From assembly GCA_015178975.1 (NCBI GenBank), contig WHVD01000017.1, positions 806,001 to 870,000 on the forward strand: DNA of 64,000 nt. Reading direction: 5' to 3'. The DNA comes from Hysterangium stoloniferum (lineage: Eukaryota > Basidiomycota > Agaricomycetes > Hysterangiales > Hysterangiaceae). The notes below the pieces were generated by a model. It saw nothing but the letters and a program-made list of their open reading frames with translations. It was not told where the DNA came from and ran no database searches. Shown in pieces: positions 33,140 to 44,544 of the stretch (positions within the stretch are counted from its first letter, which is position 1; the number at the start of each line of letters is the position of its first letter). A program made the position numbers and the translations under genes.

Positions 33140-34476
33140 TGTTAGGGGTATGTACACGGCACATGGGAAATCTGGTAGGACTTGGCTTCAGCTTATAGGC
33201 TGCACCCTCACGAGATTGTGTTGTCCAATTTCAAACAGGCAGACGGGAAACCCAGGGAGTCCGGGCAGAGTTTGTGGGTCAAGGGGTCATAGGTCAGAGG
33301 TTGTGGGTCGAGAGGTCGGGGAGTCGAGATAGATGAGTTGGAGATTAAGAGATAGAAAGGCTCGGAAAAAGTTTGACGATTATATAATACAGTAAATAAA
33401 AGTCAGTTGAAATATACTGTCACAGATCAATTATTCTTCAATAAAGTCAAATAATATTCTACTAATCGAACTCAAAAGCCTCGTTCGACGAAGTATATAT
33501 TCGCCCTGTCAATGAAGTAAGAGGCTATTACCAGTCGTGAGAACTCACAGAACTATTTGTCAAAGAACTTACAACAAGACAGATTACTAGTATCCCTAAT
33601 TTACAGATATTTCGACTGACTTCCCTTGCTCCTTTTGTAGCCCTTTTATGCTTTTCCTCGTATCGTTATGACTATGTTATGAACTAATAATGAAATCATA
33701 CATGACGTTGAAATGAGACATGTTGAAATGAGACATGTTGAAAGAGATTTGATGTTGTTGAATAATGTTTGGGTTTGTCGAGTCGAATTCGATGTGTCGA
33801 AGAGTTGTCGAATATTACCTTTGATTGTTTGTGACAATGTTGTGACTTGTGATGGTTGTGACAGATAGATGTGTTGGAGCCCATGGGCTCCAACTAGTGA
33901 GAGCGGTGTAATTCAAAGAGGAGTTTAGAGCAGAAAATGTACTACATAGATTACTGGGGAAAATCTAAGCTAATTTTCTGACTGGATTGTATGTACAACA
34001 TCTGCCAGACTATATAGACTGTGGAATGAATAACATACCAAATCCAGTAATAATGAAACGAAACTAGCAAAACATAAAATGGGATAAGTAAACACCAAAT
34101 TTGGTGTTAGGAATGGGACAGAACGGAGTGGAGTCTGAATCGTGACAAATCATAAACCATCATGGGAAATGGAGTGGGAGCGGAGTCTGAATTGTGACAG
34201 GTCATTTGACTAAAACAGGAATGGGGCTTAGTTAGAGGGATGTCGGGTTTTCTGAGTGGGGTCCAGTAACTGATGCGTGGGACGGGGTCGGACATAGACA
34301 GGGATGGAGTCCAGTGGGTATTCCAGTGACTGATACACAACGTAAAAAAGTCGAACATGGACAAGTCTGATGTACGGAGTCTGGCGGGAATTCCGGTAAA
34401 CTGATAATTGGTGCGTATAGGGCGTGGGTGCATATAAGTTAGTGCCCAGAGTCTGGTGGGAATTCTGGTTGTAACA
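33140..34476 (-). mobile_element. Solo LTR, Gypsy family B, reverse, with an internal insertion
   Basis: TGTTAGG..GTAACA with target duplication GTCAT at 33135-33139 and 34477-34481. The LTR proper is about 820 bp; the excess is explained by a 507-bp insertion at 33356-33862. Reverse-orientation landmarks: GGACTTGGCTTCAGCTTATAGGCTG and the GACTATATAGACTGTGG TATA region. Confidence 0.92.
33356..33862. mobile_element. 507-bp insertion of unknown class inside the solo LTR
   Basis: It interrupts an LTR that is continuous in sister copies (compare 42300-42315). It is flanked by AGATAGA at 33350-33356 and 33863-33869 (6-7 bp, one base ambiguous). The ends (AAAGGCTCGG.. and ..GGTTGTGAC) are not TG/CA and not obviously inverted repeats. 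It is non-coding. Confidence 0.7.
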
Positions 34477-34732
34477 GTCATTCTCATTCCCCCAAATCTC
34501 CTCCTAGCTTTTAAGAAAAAGGCAAAAATTGTCCATGACCCTGGCCATGACATGGATGAAGACCTACTCTGTAAGCACCTATACAGGAGGTACCAACCTA
34601 AGGTAACTCACTCAATACTGCACCTACAGTGCTGGGAAAAATACTACAAATATCAGAAAAATATGGAGATCATAATAGACTATGTTAGATCTGTAGTATC
34701 ATACTATAACACTCCCACCTGATGAGACAGCT

Positions 34733-35935
34733 CTATGCTAGTCCCAATAGTTTTCTCAAATATTCCACCTTTGGCTTAGCCAATGGTTTGGTTAATAAAT
34801 ATGCAGGCATCTCTGAAGTAGGTAGATGAATCACTTTAATCTTTCCACTATCAACTTCCTGCCTTAACCAATATGTCCTCAAATCAAGATGCTTCATTCG
34901 ACCATGGTGTTCAGGATCTCTGGCAACTGCCATAGCAGATTGGTTGTCAAGGTACAATGTGGATGCAGTCTTTTGAGGATATCCCAATTCCTCAAACAAG
35001 TTCCACAACAATAATACCTCTGCACCTACTGATACTGCTGCAATATACTCTGCTTCAATAGTAGAGAGAGTAACAATAGTTTGCAGTTTACTCTGCCAGC
35101 TAATGGCTCCAGTACCCATTTTAACCACATATGCACCAGTAGATTTTCCAGTAGATTTATCACCTCCATGATCAGCATCTGAATAGGACACAAATAGTTC
35201 CTTGTCATTACTAGGGCCATAGGTCAAACCCAAGTCAAGGGTGCCTTTGAGATCATGGAAAAGATGTTTTACTGCTAGCCAATGAGCCTTTCCTGGATTG
35301 TGATTGAATCTAGCCAATACACCAACAGTGTAAGCAATGTCTGGACAAGTGACAACAGCCAAATACATAAGAGACCCAACAGCATGGATGTATGGAATGT
35401 CCTTCATATATGCAATCTCCTCAGGGGACACTGGAGCCTGGTCTTTACTTAATTTCAAGTTAGACATCATAGGTGTACTAATTGGATTGCAATCAGCAAG
35501 ACCATAATGCTGTAACATGTCCAAAATGTATTGCTGCTGTGATAGAGTAATAGTTCTCTTCTTCCTGTCCCTTTCAATGCCAACACCCAATAAGTAAGTA
35601 ATTGGACCAAGATCATGCAATTTGAAGTGACTCTTTAGATCATCTTTGAGCGTCTTGATAGCCTCCTTGGATTTGGATGCAATAGCCATGTCATTTACAA
35701 ATACTGGTATAATGACTTTGACACCACCCTTTTGGAAGACCCAGATACTATGACCACATAGTACCTGTTTAAAACCTAAACTTAGCAAGACAGCATTCAA
35801 CTTCTTGTGCCAGATACGTGGTGATTGATGTAAACCATAAAGTCCCTTCAAGAGAAGTAAAAACTCATCACAAGCACCTTGGTGAAAGCCCTCAGGTTGT
35901 TTGTTGCAAGTACACCTCCTCTTCAACTTCACCAT
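34733..35935 (-). pseudogene. Copia family 2 RT/RNase H with mutated catalytic box
   Basis: 400 uninterrupted residues: LLLKGLYGLHQSPRIW, the catalytic region as PVFVNDMAIAS, CNPISTPM, GSLMYLAV.TCPDIAYTVG, RNase H YSDADHGGDKSTGKSTGAYV, TIEAEYIAA, DNQSAMAVARDPEHHGR and HLDLRTYWLRQEV. In working RTs the box is V-D-D; here the first Asp is Asn (GAT to AAT). The frame is otherwise open, but the start lies mid-domain because the RT N-terminus is out of frame upstream. Confidence 0.92.
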
Positions 35936-36598
35936 TTAAGAATGCAGAAGAAATATCTATACTCTCAAGTTCCATATCCTCTAATGCAGCCAAAGCTAGA
36001 ACAGCATGCAAGGTGGCCCATTTGGCAGTAGGAGCAAAGGTATCAGTGAAATCAAACCCTGGTCGCTGTGCATAGCCTTTGGCAACAAGGCAAGCTTTGA
36101 ACCTGTCAATTGAGCCATCCTTTTACCTTTATTACAAACACCCAACGAGAGCCAATAGCTTCATGACCCTCAGGTAATTTGGTAAGGCAAAAAGTGCCAT
36201 TTTCAAGCAAATATTGCATTTTAGCATATGCAGCATCCTACCACTTGTCAGCATCAGGACTTTGCAAGGCCTCTTTCAGAGTTCTAGGTGCAGTATCATT
36301 GGCACTAGCTTTATAAGCAAACTCAAAGGCCTCATATACAGAGATATAAAGATCTCCTTCACTGGCACCTAAAGCTTCCTCTTCAGACTCAACTGGTTGA
36401 GGAGAAGCTGGTACAGAATCCTCTGCTTCATCACTGGACTCAACTACAGGAGTAGATTCTCTATAGTTGTGGATGTTAGCAGGGTCAACTTGCCAGAACT
36501 GCTTAGGAGGAACTCTGTTTCTGGGTGGATTGCAATGTGGTTGAGGGGGAGGACCTGGTGAATGCTCAGAATCAGAATCAGAGTTAGAGCCAGTGTCA
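35936..36598 (-). pseudogene. Copia family 2 RT N-terminus and linker, frameshifted
   Basis: Pieces in several frames include HEAIGSRWVFVIKVK, the FDFTDTFAPTAKWATLHA region, and an acidic Ser/Asp linker (SDSDSEHSPGPPPQPHCNPPRNRVPP). These join the integrase to the RT. The segment is interrupted at 36599 by a 735-bp insertion. Confidence 0.8.
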
Positions 36599-37333
36599 TG
36601 TAACAGGTAGATTTTATATCAATTACTCAAGCTGCTAACTAAATTGTCACGCTACAGTCTGTTCATTTGGTTTTCATTCTCTCATCAGATAGAATCAATT
36701 GTTATGATGCATGTATTCAACATACGAACATTACCAGGTATCTGAGCTATTAATGTTTGATACATGTAGTTAGGATACCTATTTGTGAATGGACAGTAAA
36801 GACTCAAAATGCATATCATTGTTTAGCTAAAATTAATCTGAGACAATCATAACAGTGCATGTGCAGCCACACTATGTTTCAACCATGTGCAGCCACACTA
36901 TATTTCAATCATGCACAGTTATTATGTAGCAATGTAGTTTGTACGCAGTAATGCACAGTTGCACAGCACCATGCCTATGTATTTAAATGGCTGAGCTGAA
37001 TCACGAAAATATAACTTTTTTGAACCCCCCTAAACTAGACAACCTTGTCACATTTGCATTTGTGCATCTTATTCCACCTGTTCCAGGTTTACAGGATATT
37101 ACCTTTCTCAGGTTAATGAGAATCACTCTTATCACTAACGTGACTTATTTTAATTACACACCCTGAATGAAAGCTATTCATTCGTTTTCTGATATTTTAT
37201 TTTATCTTTAACTACTATTAAACAAGAACCCTAAACTAATAGTCTACTGACACACTCAGCCCTTTCATATATAACAAGTTGATGTCTTTAAGTTACTGCT
37301 AAGTACCTAAGGACCCTCAGCCTAAATGATACA
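36599..37333. mobile_element. Probable solo LTR-like insertion, 735 bp
   Basis: It separates the acidic linker of Copia family 2 into DPDSGCD and DTGSNSDSDSE halves. Ends are TGTAACAGG and ATGATACA, giving TGTA..TACA. The flanks TGTCA and TCGCA match only 3/5, so the target duplication is not convincing. Direct repeats of GTGCAGCCACACTAT..TTTCAA occur near 36860 and 36888. Confidence 0.55.
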
Positions 37334-38547
37334 TCGCAGCCAGAATCAGGATCCAAAGCATTACCCTGATCATCTCCCACCTGATTGGGATCAACTCCCA
37401 CCTGAGTAGACCCAGGAATAAACATATCAATGAATTGTTGGTTATCAGGAAAAGCCTTAGGAATAGAAGGAGGAGGAAGTGTAGTCTGCTTGGATAGTCC
37501 TGGTAAGACTCTCTCATCAAAAACAGCATTATTGCTAATTATTGTCTTCTTAGTCAATGGATTGTAAAATAACCAACCCTTATAATCTGGAGGATATCCA
37601 ATGAAGACACACTTCTGTGTATGAGAGCCAAGTCCAATATGTTGATCCTTCTGCACATGTACATAGGCAGTGGATCCAAATACTCCGAGTTGTGACACAT
37701 CTGGTTTACTGCCATGGAAAACAGTGTAGGGCACAGAGTGTTTGAGAGCAGTAGTAGGTGAGCGATTGTACACATAAGTAATTGCAAGGACAGCATGTCC
37801 CCAAAAAGAAGGAGGAAGATGGGATTCAGCCATAATGGAAGTAGCTCCTTCTTCCAATGTCCTATTAAAGTGTTCAGCCACACCATTTTGGTGAGGCTCA
37901 TTTCAAACAGTATGCTGTCAACTAATACCAGCATTTGAAAGAAATGTATCAAATTCCTTTGACATATATTCTCCACCTTTGTCATCCCTAAAGAGCTTGA
38001 TCTTCTGACCAAGCATATTCTCTACTTTGGCCTTATATTGCTTAAATGCCTGAAATGCATCACTTTTATTTTTAAGTAATGCAGTGGCAGTATAGCATGA
38101 GGCATCATCAACGAAAGTTACCCAGTAGCGAAACCCTTCTACAGTTTGTGTAGGTAGAGGACCATGAACATCACTGTGAATGATGCAAGTGGTGTAGTGT
38201 AGCGTGTTGTAGCCATCTTATTAACCACTCTATTCTGTTTACCAGCTAAGCAAGGTTCACAAATAGGATCTGGAGCAATCTGAGAGTCCATCTGAATACC
38301 AGTGACCAAGTCTCCTGTCATAAGTTTCTTTACATCAGTATAATTCAGATGACTGAAACGACGATGCCAAAGTGTAGAATCTAGTGGACAGTTGTAACAA
38401 GACCAGCATAATCTGTCATAGGTACTGTAATTCCATCCAAATGGGCCTGATTATGTTCATTGACTGTTGCAGTGAAATGCAAAACCTTCTTCTGATAAAA
38501 AGACATGGTGGAACTAAAGATAGAAACATGGAAGTTCTTTTTCTTTG
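37334..38547 (-). pseudogene. Copia family 2 integrase
   Basis: Spread over three frames: HLNYTDVKKL and ICEPCLAGKQ (pre-integrase zinc site, ~38350-38230), TFVDDASCYTA (~38110), LFRDDKGGEYMSKEFD (~37990-37950) and NGVAEHFNRTLEEGATSIM (~37890-37830). The C-terminus has WGHAVLAITYVYNRSPT, VFGSTAYVHVQKD and CVFIGYPPDYKGW. Frameshifts near 37885 and 38200 make it inactive. Confidence 0.9.
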
Positions 38548-39864
38548 TCAAGTACAAGACTGAAAGTAGGTTGCATGGGGAACATGGAGAACTCTTTCAA
38601 ATTCCAATGTTATATTGCCTTTGCCTTTAGGCTTAAACCACACAGCTCCTATTCCTGCAGACATAATGATATGTCCATTTGCAACTTGGATAGGAATTTG
38701 AAAAGGCTTATAGCTTGAAAACCAGTGACAATGTGGTGTCACATGTGAAGAAGCACCTGTATCAGCTGTCCAATCAGAACTAGCAAGAACAAGGAGAGTG
38801 CAAGATGGTGTTACGACCGTGTCGCAACCCAACGGTTCCTGAGGTTATCGCCACCTATTGACGATTCAAGTCATTGCTCAAGTCCCCACATCAGAAGCCG
38901 TTGGTTTCCCGATGCTGATGTATGCCTTCACAGTGATCAAACTCTGTTTACGCCCCCATCAAAATATACTCATACTATCTGGTTAAACTCTGATACGTCC
39001 CTTTTCATTATGATGATCTGTTTTACTCTATGTTTCACATATGTCTAAATATACTTGTAACTCTCAGACTTTTTCCTTTTCTTGTAATCCCGCTCTCGGT
39101 TAATGTATGGCCTCCGAACTAATCATAACCTTCCCGTTTCTAGTCAAGCTTATTTGTCAATACCGCTTTCCACTCTTCTCCTAGTTAGTTTTTTTAGACA
39201 CCTGATACTTGTATATGAACTCGCTGTAGTTGTAGTTACTAGGCAATCAGAATATCGACTCATAATACCCTCTTACACCTCCAGAAGTCTCATACTAAGT
39301 ACTCCACTATCCGCCTTTGCATGTGCTTACCCACTCTTGGTCCCCAACCCCTTGGCCTGACACTCGACTTATCCTTCGTTTCCAATCGGTAGTTTTTGCC
39401 GAGAGGTATTCGTTAGGACTAGTCTTCACCCACCCAAAATTTAAGGACACCTGATGGATAACTGCGATGGCGCAGCACATAAGCTGAAGCCAAGTCCTTC
39501 CGATTGGTCCCCATTGGCCCACCGACATTAGTCAGTTTTCAGTTCTTAACAGATGGATCAGAAGGATCAGGAATGCAAACACTTGCATTGCAGCAGATCT
39601 GGCTGATTCTCTACTGAGACTTTATCAGAGACACTAGTATATGCTTTGGCTATCTTTCTCCTTTTATGCTTCTTCTTCTTCTGCTCTACTTGTTTTAATG
39701 CCTGCTTCTGTGCAAATTTGTAAAGATGGCAATTACTCTGTATATGAGTGATGCTTGCAAAAAGTGCAAGTAGAATATGCCTGGTACAGTTTCAACCACA
39801 TATCATTAGGAGCATCATTAATATCAATATGACTGCTCTGGGTAGGTCCAATAGAGTGCCAAAT
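38548..39864 (-). pseudogene. Copia family 2 gag zinc knuckle and protease, split by a solo LTR
   Basis: 39864-39552 encodes ..CTFCKHHSYTE.NCHLYKFAQKQ.. (CCHC knuckle, with a nonsense codon). 38808-38548 encodes the protease DWTADTGASSHVTPHCHWFSSYK and the following VLHVPHA block. The two parts become contiguous when the 743-bp LTR and one target duplication are removed. Confidence 0.88.
38809..39551. mobile_element. Solo LTR, family A, 743 bp
   Basis: TGTTACGACCGTG..AGTTCTTAACA with target duplication GATGG at 38804-38808 and 39552-39556. It is collinear with the solo LTR at 19317-20037 over its full length, with many C/T changes. It is inserted in the Copia family 2 region just upstream of the protease. 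Confidence 0.95.
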
Positions 39865-40142
39865 TGTTATGACTGGAATTCCCGCTGGACTCCAGGCACT
39901 AACTTATACGCACCCGTGCCCTATATGCACCAATTGTCAGTTTACCAGAATTCCTGCCAGACTCTGTACATACTTGTCCACATTCGACTTAGTTATGTCG
40001 TGTATCAGTCACCAGAATACCCACCGGACTCCATCCCTGTCTATGTCCAACCTCGTCCCACGCATCAGTCACTGGACCCCACTCAGAGAACCCGTCATCC
40101 CTCTAACTGAGCCCCGTTCCTGTTTTAGTCAATGACCTGTCA
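39865..40142 (+). mobile_element. Gypsy family B LTR, 5' fragment
   Basis: It starts TGTTATGACTGGAATTCCCGC and follows sister LTRs to GACCTGTCA, then breaks off. The left flank is CAAAT; no matching flank on the right, as expected after truncation. Confidence 0.88.
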
Positions 40143-40179
40143 GTTGTGAAGGGGTCACTGATAGGCATGGGCAAGAGTA

Positions 40180-40496
40180 TGTTAGAGTATAATACTACAG
40201 CTCTAACATAGTCTATTATGATCTCCATATTTTTCTGATATTTGTAGTATTTTTCCCAGCACTGTAGGTGCAGTATTGAGTGAGTTACCTTAGGTCAGTA
40301 CCTCCTGTATAGGTGCTTAGATAAGCACCTAGTAGTATAGTCCACTGTGGGTGTGGGAAAGTCTCCTTAGTGTTTACTTTCCAATCACACTCAGTATATC
40401 TTTACAGTTGAATATACTTAGTGTTTACTTTCCAATCACACTCACAGGGGTATTCTGCAAAGGGTTATTCAACTGTTTCAACAGGTTATGGGCCCC
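40180..40496 (+). mobile_element. Copia family 2 LTR (304 bp) with primer-binding site
   Basis: TGTTAGAG..TTTCAACA (40180-40483), followed immediately by GGTTATGGGCCCC (40484-40496), the same PBS as Copia family 1. It is oriented plus, opposite to the family 2 copy on its left, so it heads a different copy. A GTGTTTACTTTCCAATCACACTCA direct repeat lies near 40370 and 40421. Confidence 0.85.
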
Positions 40497-41070
40497 AGTT
40501 TCTAAACTGCTACATCCAGTTGCTATCTGTGCAATCCATCACTTTCCACATCTTTATTGACAACTTTTATTATCCAACACACTTTACATTGCATTTGGAT
40601 CTTATTTCTGGTCATATCTCTGTGGTTTTGGACTTGCTTTGGTCACTTTCTGCACTCACCCCACCCTCCTGCCCTAGCGCATTTTTCACTTATTAAGCGC
40701 CCGCTTAGCATCGGTTGCCTTATAAAGAAATCTATTCCCACATCCAAAAGTCAAAAACCCAGTCATCCAATTTTCATTTTTGGGTCAACATATTTTTTGT
40801 GACTTTTGTGACTTTTGTGACTCATCTGTCACACTCCCTCCTGCCATTTCTGGAACTTCACAGTGTTGTCTGGCTTTCTGCCATATTGTTTTGCTTTTTA
40901 TCACAGGGTCTTTTTATATACATTGGTTTTGAACTGTTGGGATAGTGTACTTCAGTGAGCCTGTGTTTTTACCTTCCTTGCAATATCACAGTAACCCTGT
41001 TGAGCAAGGTGGTGTTACAACTGCTTCTCCAATTAATTAGTCTTTTTTGATATACAGGCAAATTTTTAGC
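40497..41070 (+). other. Probable leader between Copia LTR and gag
   Basis: No coding. GTGACTTTT is repeated three times near 40799-40820, and a TATAAAG lies near 40722. A TTTTTGATATACAG acceptor-like site precedes the gag ATG at 41071. It could be the 5' leader of the Copia copy headed by the LTR at 40180, or a stray LTR. Confidence 0.35.
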
Positions 41071-42082
41071 ATGGCATCCAGCAATACTTATAAGCACCAT
41101 AGTGTTATTTTGGGAGAGTGTTATGACTGGAATTCCCGCCGGACTCCAGGCACCAACATATATGCACCCGCACCCTATATGCACCAATTATCATTTTACC
41201 GGAATTCCTGCCAGACTCCATACATCAGACTTGTCCACGTTCAACCTCTGTTACTTCATGTATCAGTCACTGGAATACCCACCAGACTCCACCCCTATCT
41301 ATCTCTGACCCTGTCCTACACATCAGTCACTGGACCCCACTCAGAAAACCCATCATCCCTCTAACTGAGCCCCATTCCCATTATAGTCAAATGACCTGTC
41401 ACAATTTGGACTCCGCTCCTGCCCCATTCCCATTATGGTTTTATGACCTGTCACGATTCAGACTCCACTCCATTCCATCCTGTTCCTAACACCAAGTTTG
41501 GTGTTTATTTATCTCGTTTTATGTTTGTTAGTTTAGTTTTCATTATTACTGGATTAGGTATGTTATTCATTCCACAGTCTATATAGTCTGGCAGATGTTG
41601 TACATACAATCCAGTGAGAAAATCAGCTTAGATTCTTCCCAGTAATCTTAGTATATTTTCTGCTCTAAATTCCTCTTTGAACACACTGCTCTTACTCGTC
41701 GGAGCCCATGGGCTCCAACCCATCTATCACTCGACCTCCAACTCATCTATCTCAACTCCCCAACCTCTTGACCGACAAACTCTGCCTGGACTCCCCGGGA
41801 TCCCCATCTGCCCATTTGAAATTGGACAAGATGATCTCGTGAGGGTGCAGCCTATAAGCTGAAGCCAAGTCCTACCAGATTTCCCGCAGGTTTCTCCAGA
41901 AACCCTCCATGTATGCAGCTTAACAGAGAGTCAAATTTTCTGGATTGGCATCATGATCTTATTGGTTTATTATATATGAAGAATTGCCTTTCCATTGTCC
42001 TTAGCAAAGAAAAGCAGCCCAATGATGTTAAACTGCTTACACCCTGGTTGGAATGCTCCAACAAAGCAGCTGATATTATTTG
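41071..42082 (+). pseudogene. Copia gag N-terminus, split by a solo LTR
   Basis: Residues 1-16 (41071-41118, MASSNTYKHHSVILGE) continue at 41931 with SNFLDWHHDLIGLLYMKNCL..WLECSNKAADII once the LTR 41119-41925 and one GAGAG are removed. The L-x-G/E-x-N-F-x-x-W-x-x-x-L signature is that of UBN2-type Copia gag. The gene is then cut at 42083 by another LTR fragment. Confidence 0.78.
41119..41925 (+). mobile_element. Solo LTR, Gypsy family B, 807 bp
   Basis: TGTTATGACTGG..CAGCTTAACA with target duplication GAGAG at 41114-41118 and 41926-41930. A TCTATATAGTCTGG TATA region lies near 41578. It interrupts a Copia gag reading frame. Confidence 0.95.
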
Positions 42083-42704
42083 TGTTAAGGGTGCATACAT
42101 GGAGGGTTTCTGGAGAAACCCATGGGAAATCCAGTAGGACTTGGCTTCAGCTTATAGGCTGCGCCCTCACAAGATTGTGTTGTCCAATTTCAAATGGGTG
42201 GACAGGAATCCTGGGGAGTCCAGGTGGAGTTCATGGGTCGAGGGGTTGTAGGTTGGAGTCATTGGTCGAGAGGTCAGGGAGTTGAGATAAATAAGTTGAA
42301 GGTTAAGAGATAGATGCGTTGGAGCCTGTGGGCTCCGACTAGTGAGAGTGGTGTAATTCAAAGAGGAGTTTAGAGTGGAAAATGTACTAGATTACTGGGG
42401 AGAATCTAAGCTAAATTTCTGACTGGATTGTACTGTATGTACAACATCTGCCAGACTATATGTAGACTGTGGAGTGAATAACATACCAAATCCAGTAATA
42501 ATGAAACGAAACTAGCAAAACATAAAACGGGATAAGTAAACCCCAAATTTGGTGTTAGGAATGGGACAGAATGGAGTGGAGTCCGAATTGTGACAAATCA
42601 TAAACCATAATGGGAAATGGAGTGGGAGCGGAGTCCAAATTGTGACAGGTCATTTGACTATAATGGGAATGGGGCTCAGTTAGAGGGATGATGGGTTTTC
42701 TGAG
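42083..42704 (-). mobile_element. Gypsy family B LTR fragment, reverse
   Basis: It starts TGTTAAGGGTGCATACATGG and follows sister LTRs in reverse to GGGTTTTCTGAG, where unrelated sequence begins. About 200 bp of the LTR is missing. Confidence 0.88.
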
Positions 42705-42799
42705 CTGAGCCATATACCCCCACCAACCCCCAACTCTTCCTTTCACACACCATCGATGCTGTAGCAAAACTCACACACATTTACTCTGACCCCTCCACC

Positions 42800-43288
42800 A
42801 TGAATGATCCAATTTCCAGGTGGGTCACTTTCTGCCTCAGCCTGGTAGACATTATTTCAGACCTTGTCCCCCACAGGGAGTCTGTTGATGACCTATCTAT
42901 TATTGATGCCCACCCTGAAATCTGTGCATACCTCAGCCAAGCATCAGAGAATGCCAATGCCTGGCCAGCTGAACCCTCCCAGGATGCCCCTCCTCCCCCA
43001 TCTCTCCCTCCACCCACCCTGGATGGCAGCATCACACACTACCTCTAACAATTTCAAAAGTCCATCTCAGCCCAACTATCATGCTTGGAATACCAAGTCT
43101 CATTCTCAACTAACAAAACTCTCACCAATCCCTTCCAAGTGAAGACCTTCCCTCTGAACACCCTGGCCCCTGGTCCCCTTCCCTTTGCTATAGTCGCTGC
43201 CAACCTGCCCACACCACATCCTCCCACCCCCAAGATCCCTGAACAACCTACATGTAAACCTCCCTCACCAATCCACTTTGTGGCCTGA
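42800..43288 (+). pseudogene. Probable LINE (Tad-like) ORF1 N-terminal fragment
   Basis: MNDPISRWVTFCLSLVDIISDL.. runs to a stop at 43046. A shifted frame continues FQKSISAQLSCLEYQVSFSTNKTL.. and ends in a Pro-rich stretch TPHPPTPKIPEQPTCKPPSP. Composition and order (helical start, Pro/Ala-rich hinge) fit the N-terminal half of ORF1 in fungal LINEs. The link to the ORF1 part at 53950 is inference. Confidence 0.4.
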
Positions 43289-43733
43289 TTCAGAGGTGTG
43301 AGGTATCAGTATTATCTCATAAAATTCTCTTAATTTTCTTTGAAATTGATTAGTATTTTTTCAAATTTATTGTATTTTTATTATATTTTTATTGTGAAAT
43401 ATAAGGCCTAGTTCCTTTTAACTTTGTATAATAATAGCATATATGAGCTCATATAATGCTATTATATCTTTATTTATTTATTATAATTTTTAACTAATTA
43501 TTTATCTTTTATTAACCTAGTTATTGCTTCCCAGCATATTGCCTTGTTGCTATGTGTGCGTTTTTGGTGTCACATGACATATTACTTAAGCCAACCTTAG
43601 AGTCACTGGCATTTACTTCCATCCTGGATCTGAACCTTTGAGTTCAGGGTTAGATTGAAGCCCTTGTCTCAGACTGGAGAGTCATAGGATCAAAAAGGGG
43701 TAATAAATAGTTAAATATGATATCATTACTGAC
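43289..43733. other. AT-rich remnant DNA
   Basis: Very AT-rich (43320-43520), no gene. Its right edge forms the left arm of a 17-bp-arm palindrome that continues after the solo LTR. Confidence 0.4.
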
Positions 43734-44350
43734 TGTTACGACCGGAAATCCCACCAGACTCTGGGCACTAACTTATACGCACCCGCGCCCTATATGCACC
43801 CATTGTCAGTTTACCGGAATTCCCACTGGACTCCCCTGCTCCATTTCCCGTTATGGTTTATGATTTGTCACAATTTGGACTCCACTCCATTCCATCCCAT
43901 TCCTAACACCAAATTGGTGTTTACTATTCCCGTTTTATGTTTTGCTAGTTTCATTTCATTATTACTGGATTTGGTATGTTATTCATTCCACAGTCTATAT
44001 AGTCTGGCAGATGTTGTACATACAATCCAGTGAGAAAATCAGCTTAGATTCCCCCCAGTAATCTAATACATTTTCCGCTCTAAACTCCTACTTGAATTAC
44101 ACCACTCATGCTAGTCGGAGCCCACAGGCTCCCATGACCTCTTGACCCATGACCTCTGACCTACAACCCCTTGACCCACGACCCCTGCCCAGACTCCCTG
44201 GGATTCCCATCCACCTGTCTGAAATTGGACAACACAATCTCGTGAGGGTGCAGCCTATAAGCTGAAGCCAAGTCCTACCGGATATTCCACAGGTTTCTCC
44301 AGAAACCCGCCATGTATGTACCCTAACACTGACTCAGTAATGATATCATA
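43716..44350. repeat. Palindrome (17-bp arms) split by the solo LTR
   Basis: The left arm ending GATATCATTACTGA (43719-43732) pairs with TCAGTAATGATATC (44334-44347), extended by 3 bp on each side. Removing the LTR and one CTGAC restores a near-perfect palindrome with a 1-base centre. Confidence 0.9.
43734..44328 (+). mobile_element. Solo LTR, Gypsy family B, internally deleted, 595 bp
   Basis: TGTTACGACCGG..CCCTAACA with target duplication CTGAC at 43729-43733 and 44329-44333. Compared with the 807-821 bp sister LTRs it lacks about 200 bp after CCCACTGGACTCC near 43833. It sits exactly at the centre of a palindrome. Confidence 0.95.
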
Positions 44351-44544
44351 AAATAATTAAATAGTTAAATAATTAAGTTATCAAAATGTATATAAGGAGG
44401 GCCAGAAATCTACAATAAATAACTTATCACACACATTTTACAGCACAGCTCAGAAGCTTATCTCATCATCCTAAGGACAATAATAGCCTTAGTCTGATAT
44501 ACTAACTGCAAGCATCTACACTTGCAGAATCTAGAAACTCTTTG

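Larger units (their letters stand above)
34563..39864 (-). mobile_element. Copia family 2 retrotransposon, broken
   Basis: On the minus strand: gag zinc knuckle (39864-39552), protease, integrase, RT/RNase H, a CAGGTGGGAG polypurine tract at 34713-34722, and the start of the 3' LTR (34712-34563). The LTR matches, in the opposite orientation, the LTR at 40180-40483. The 5' end is cut off at 39865 by a Gypsy LTR fragment. Two further insertions lie inside (36599-37333 and 38809-39551). Confidence 0.88.

Noticed and set aside
36599-37333. Confirmed solo LTR
   Set aside because: TGTA..TACA ends fit, but flanks TGTCA/TCGCA match only 3 of 5, so it is kept as a probable insertion only.
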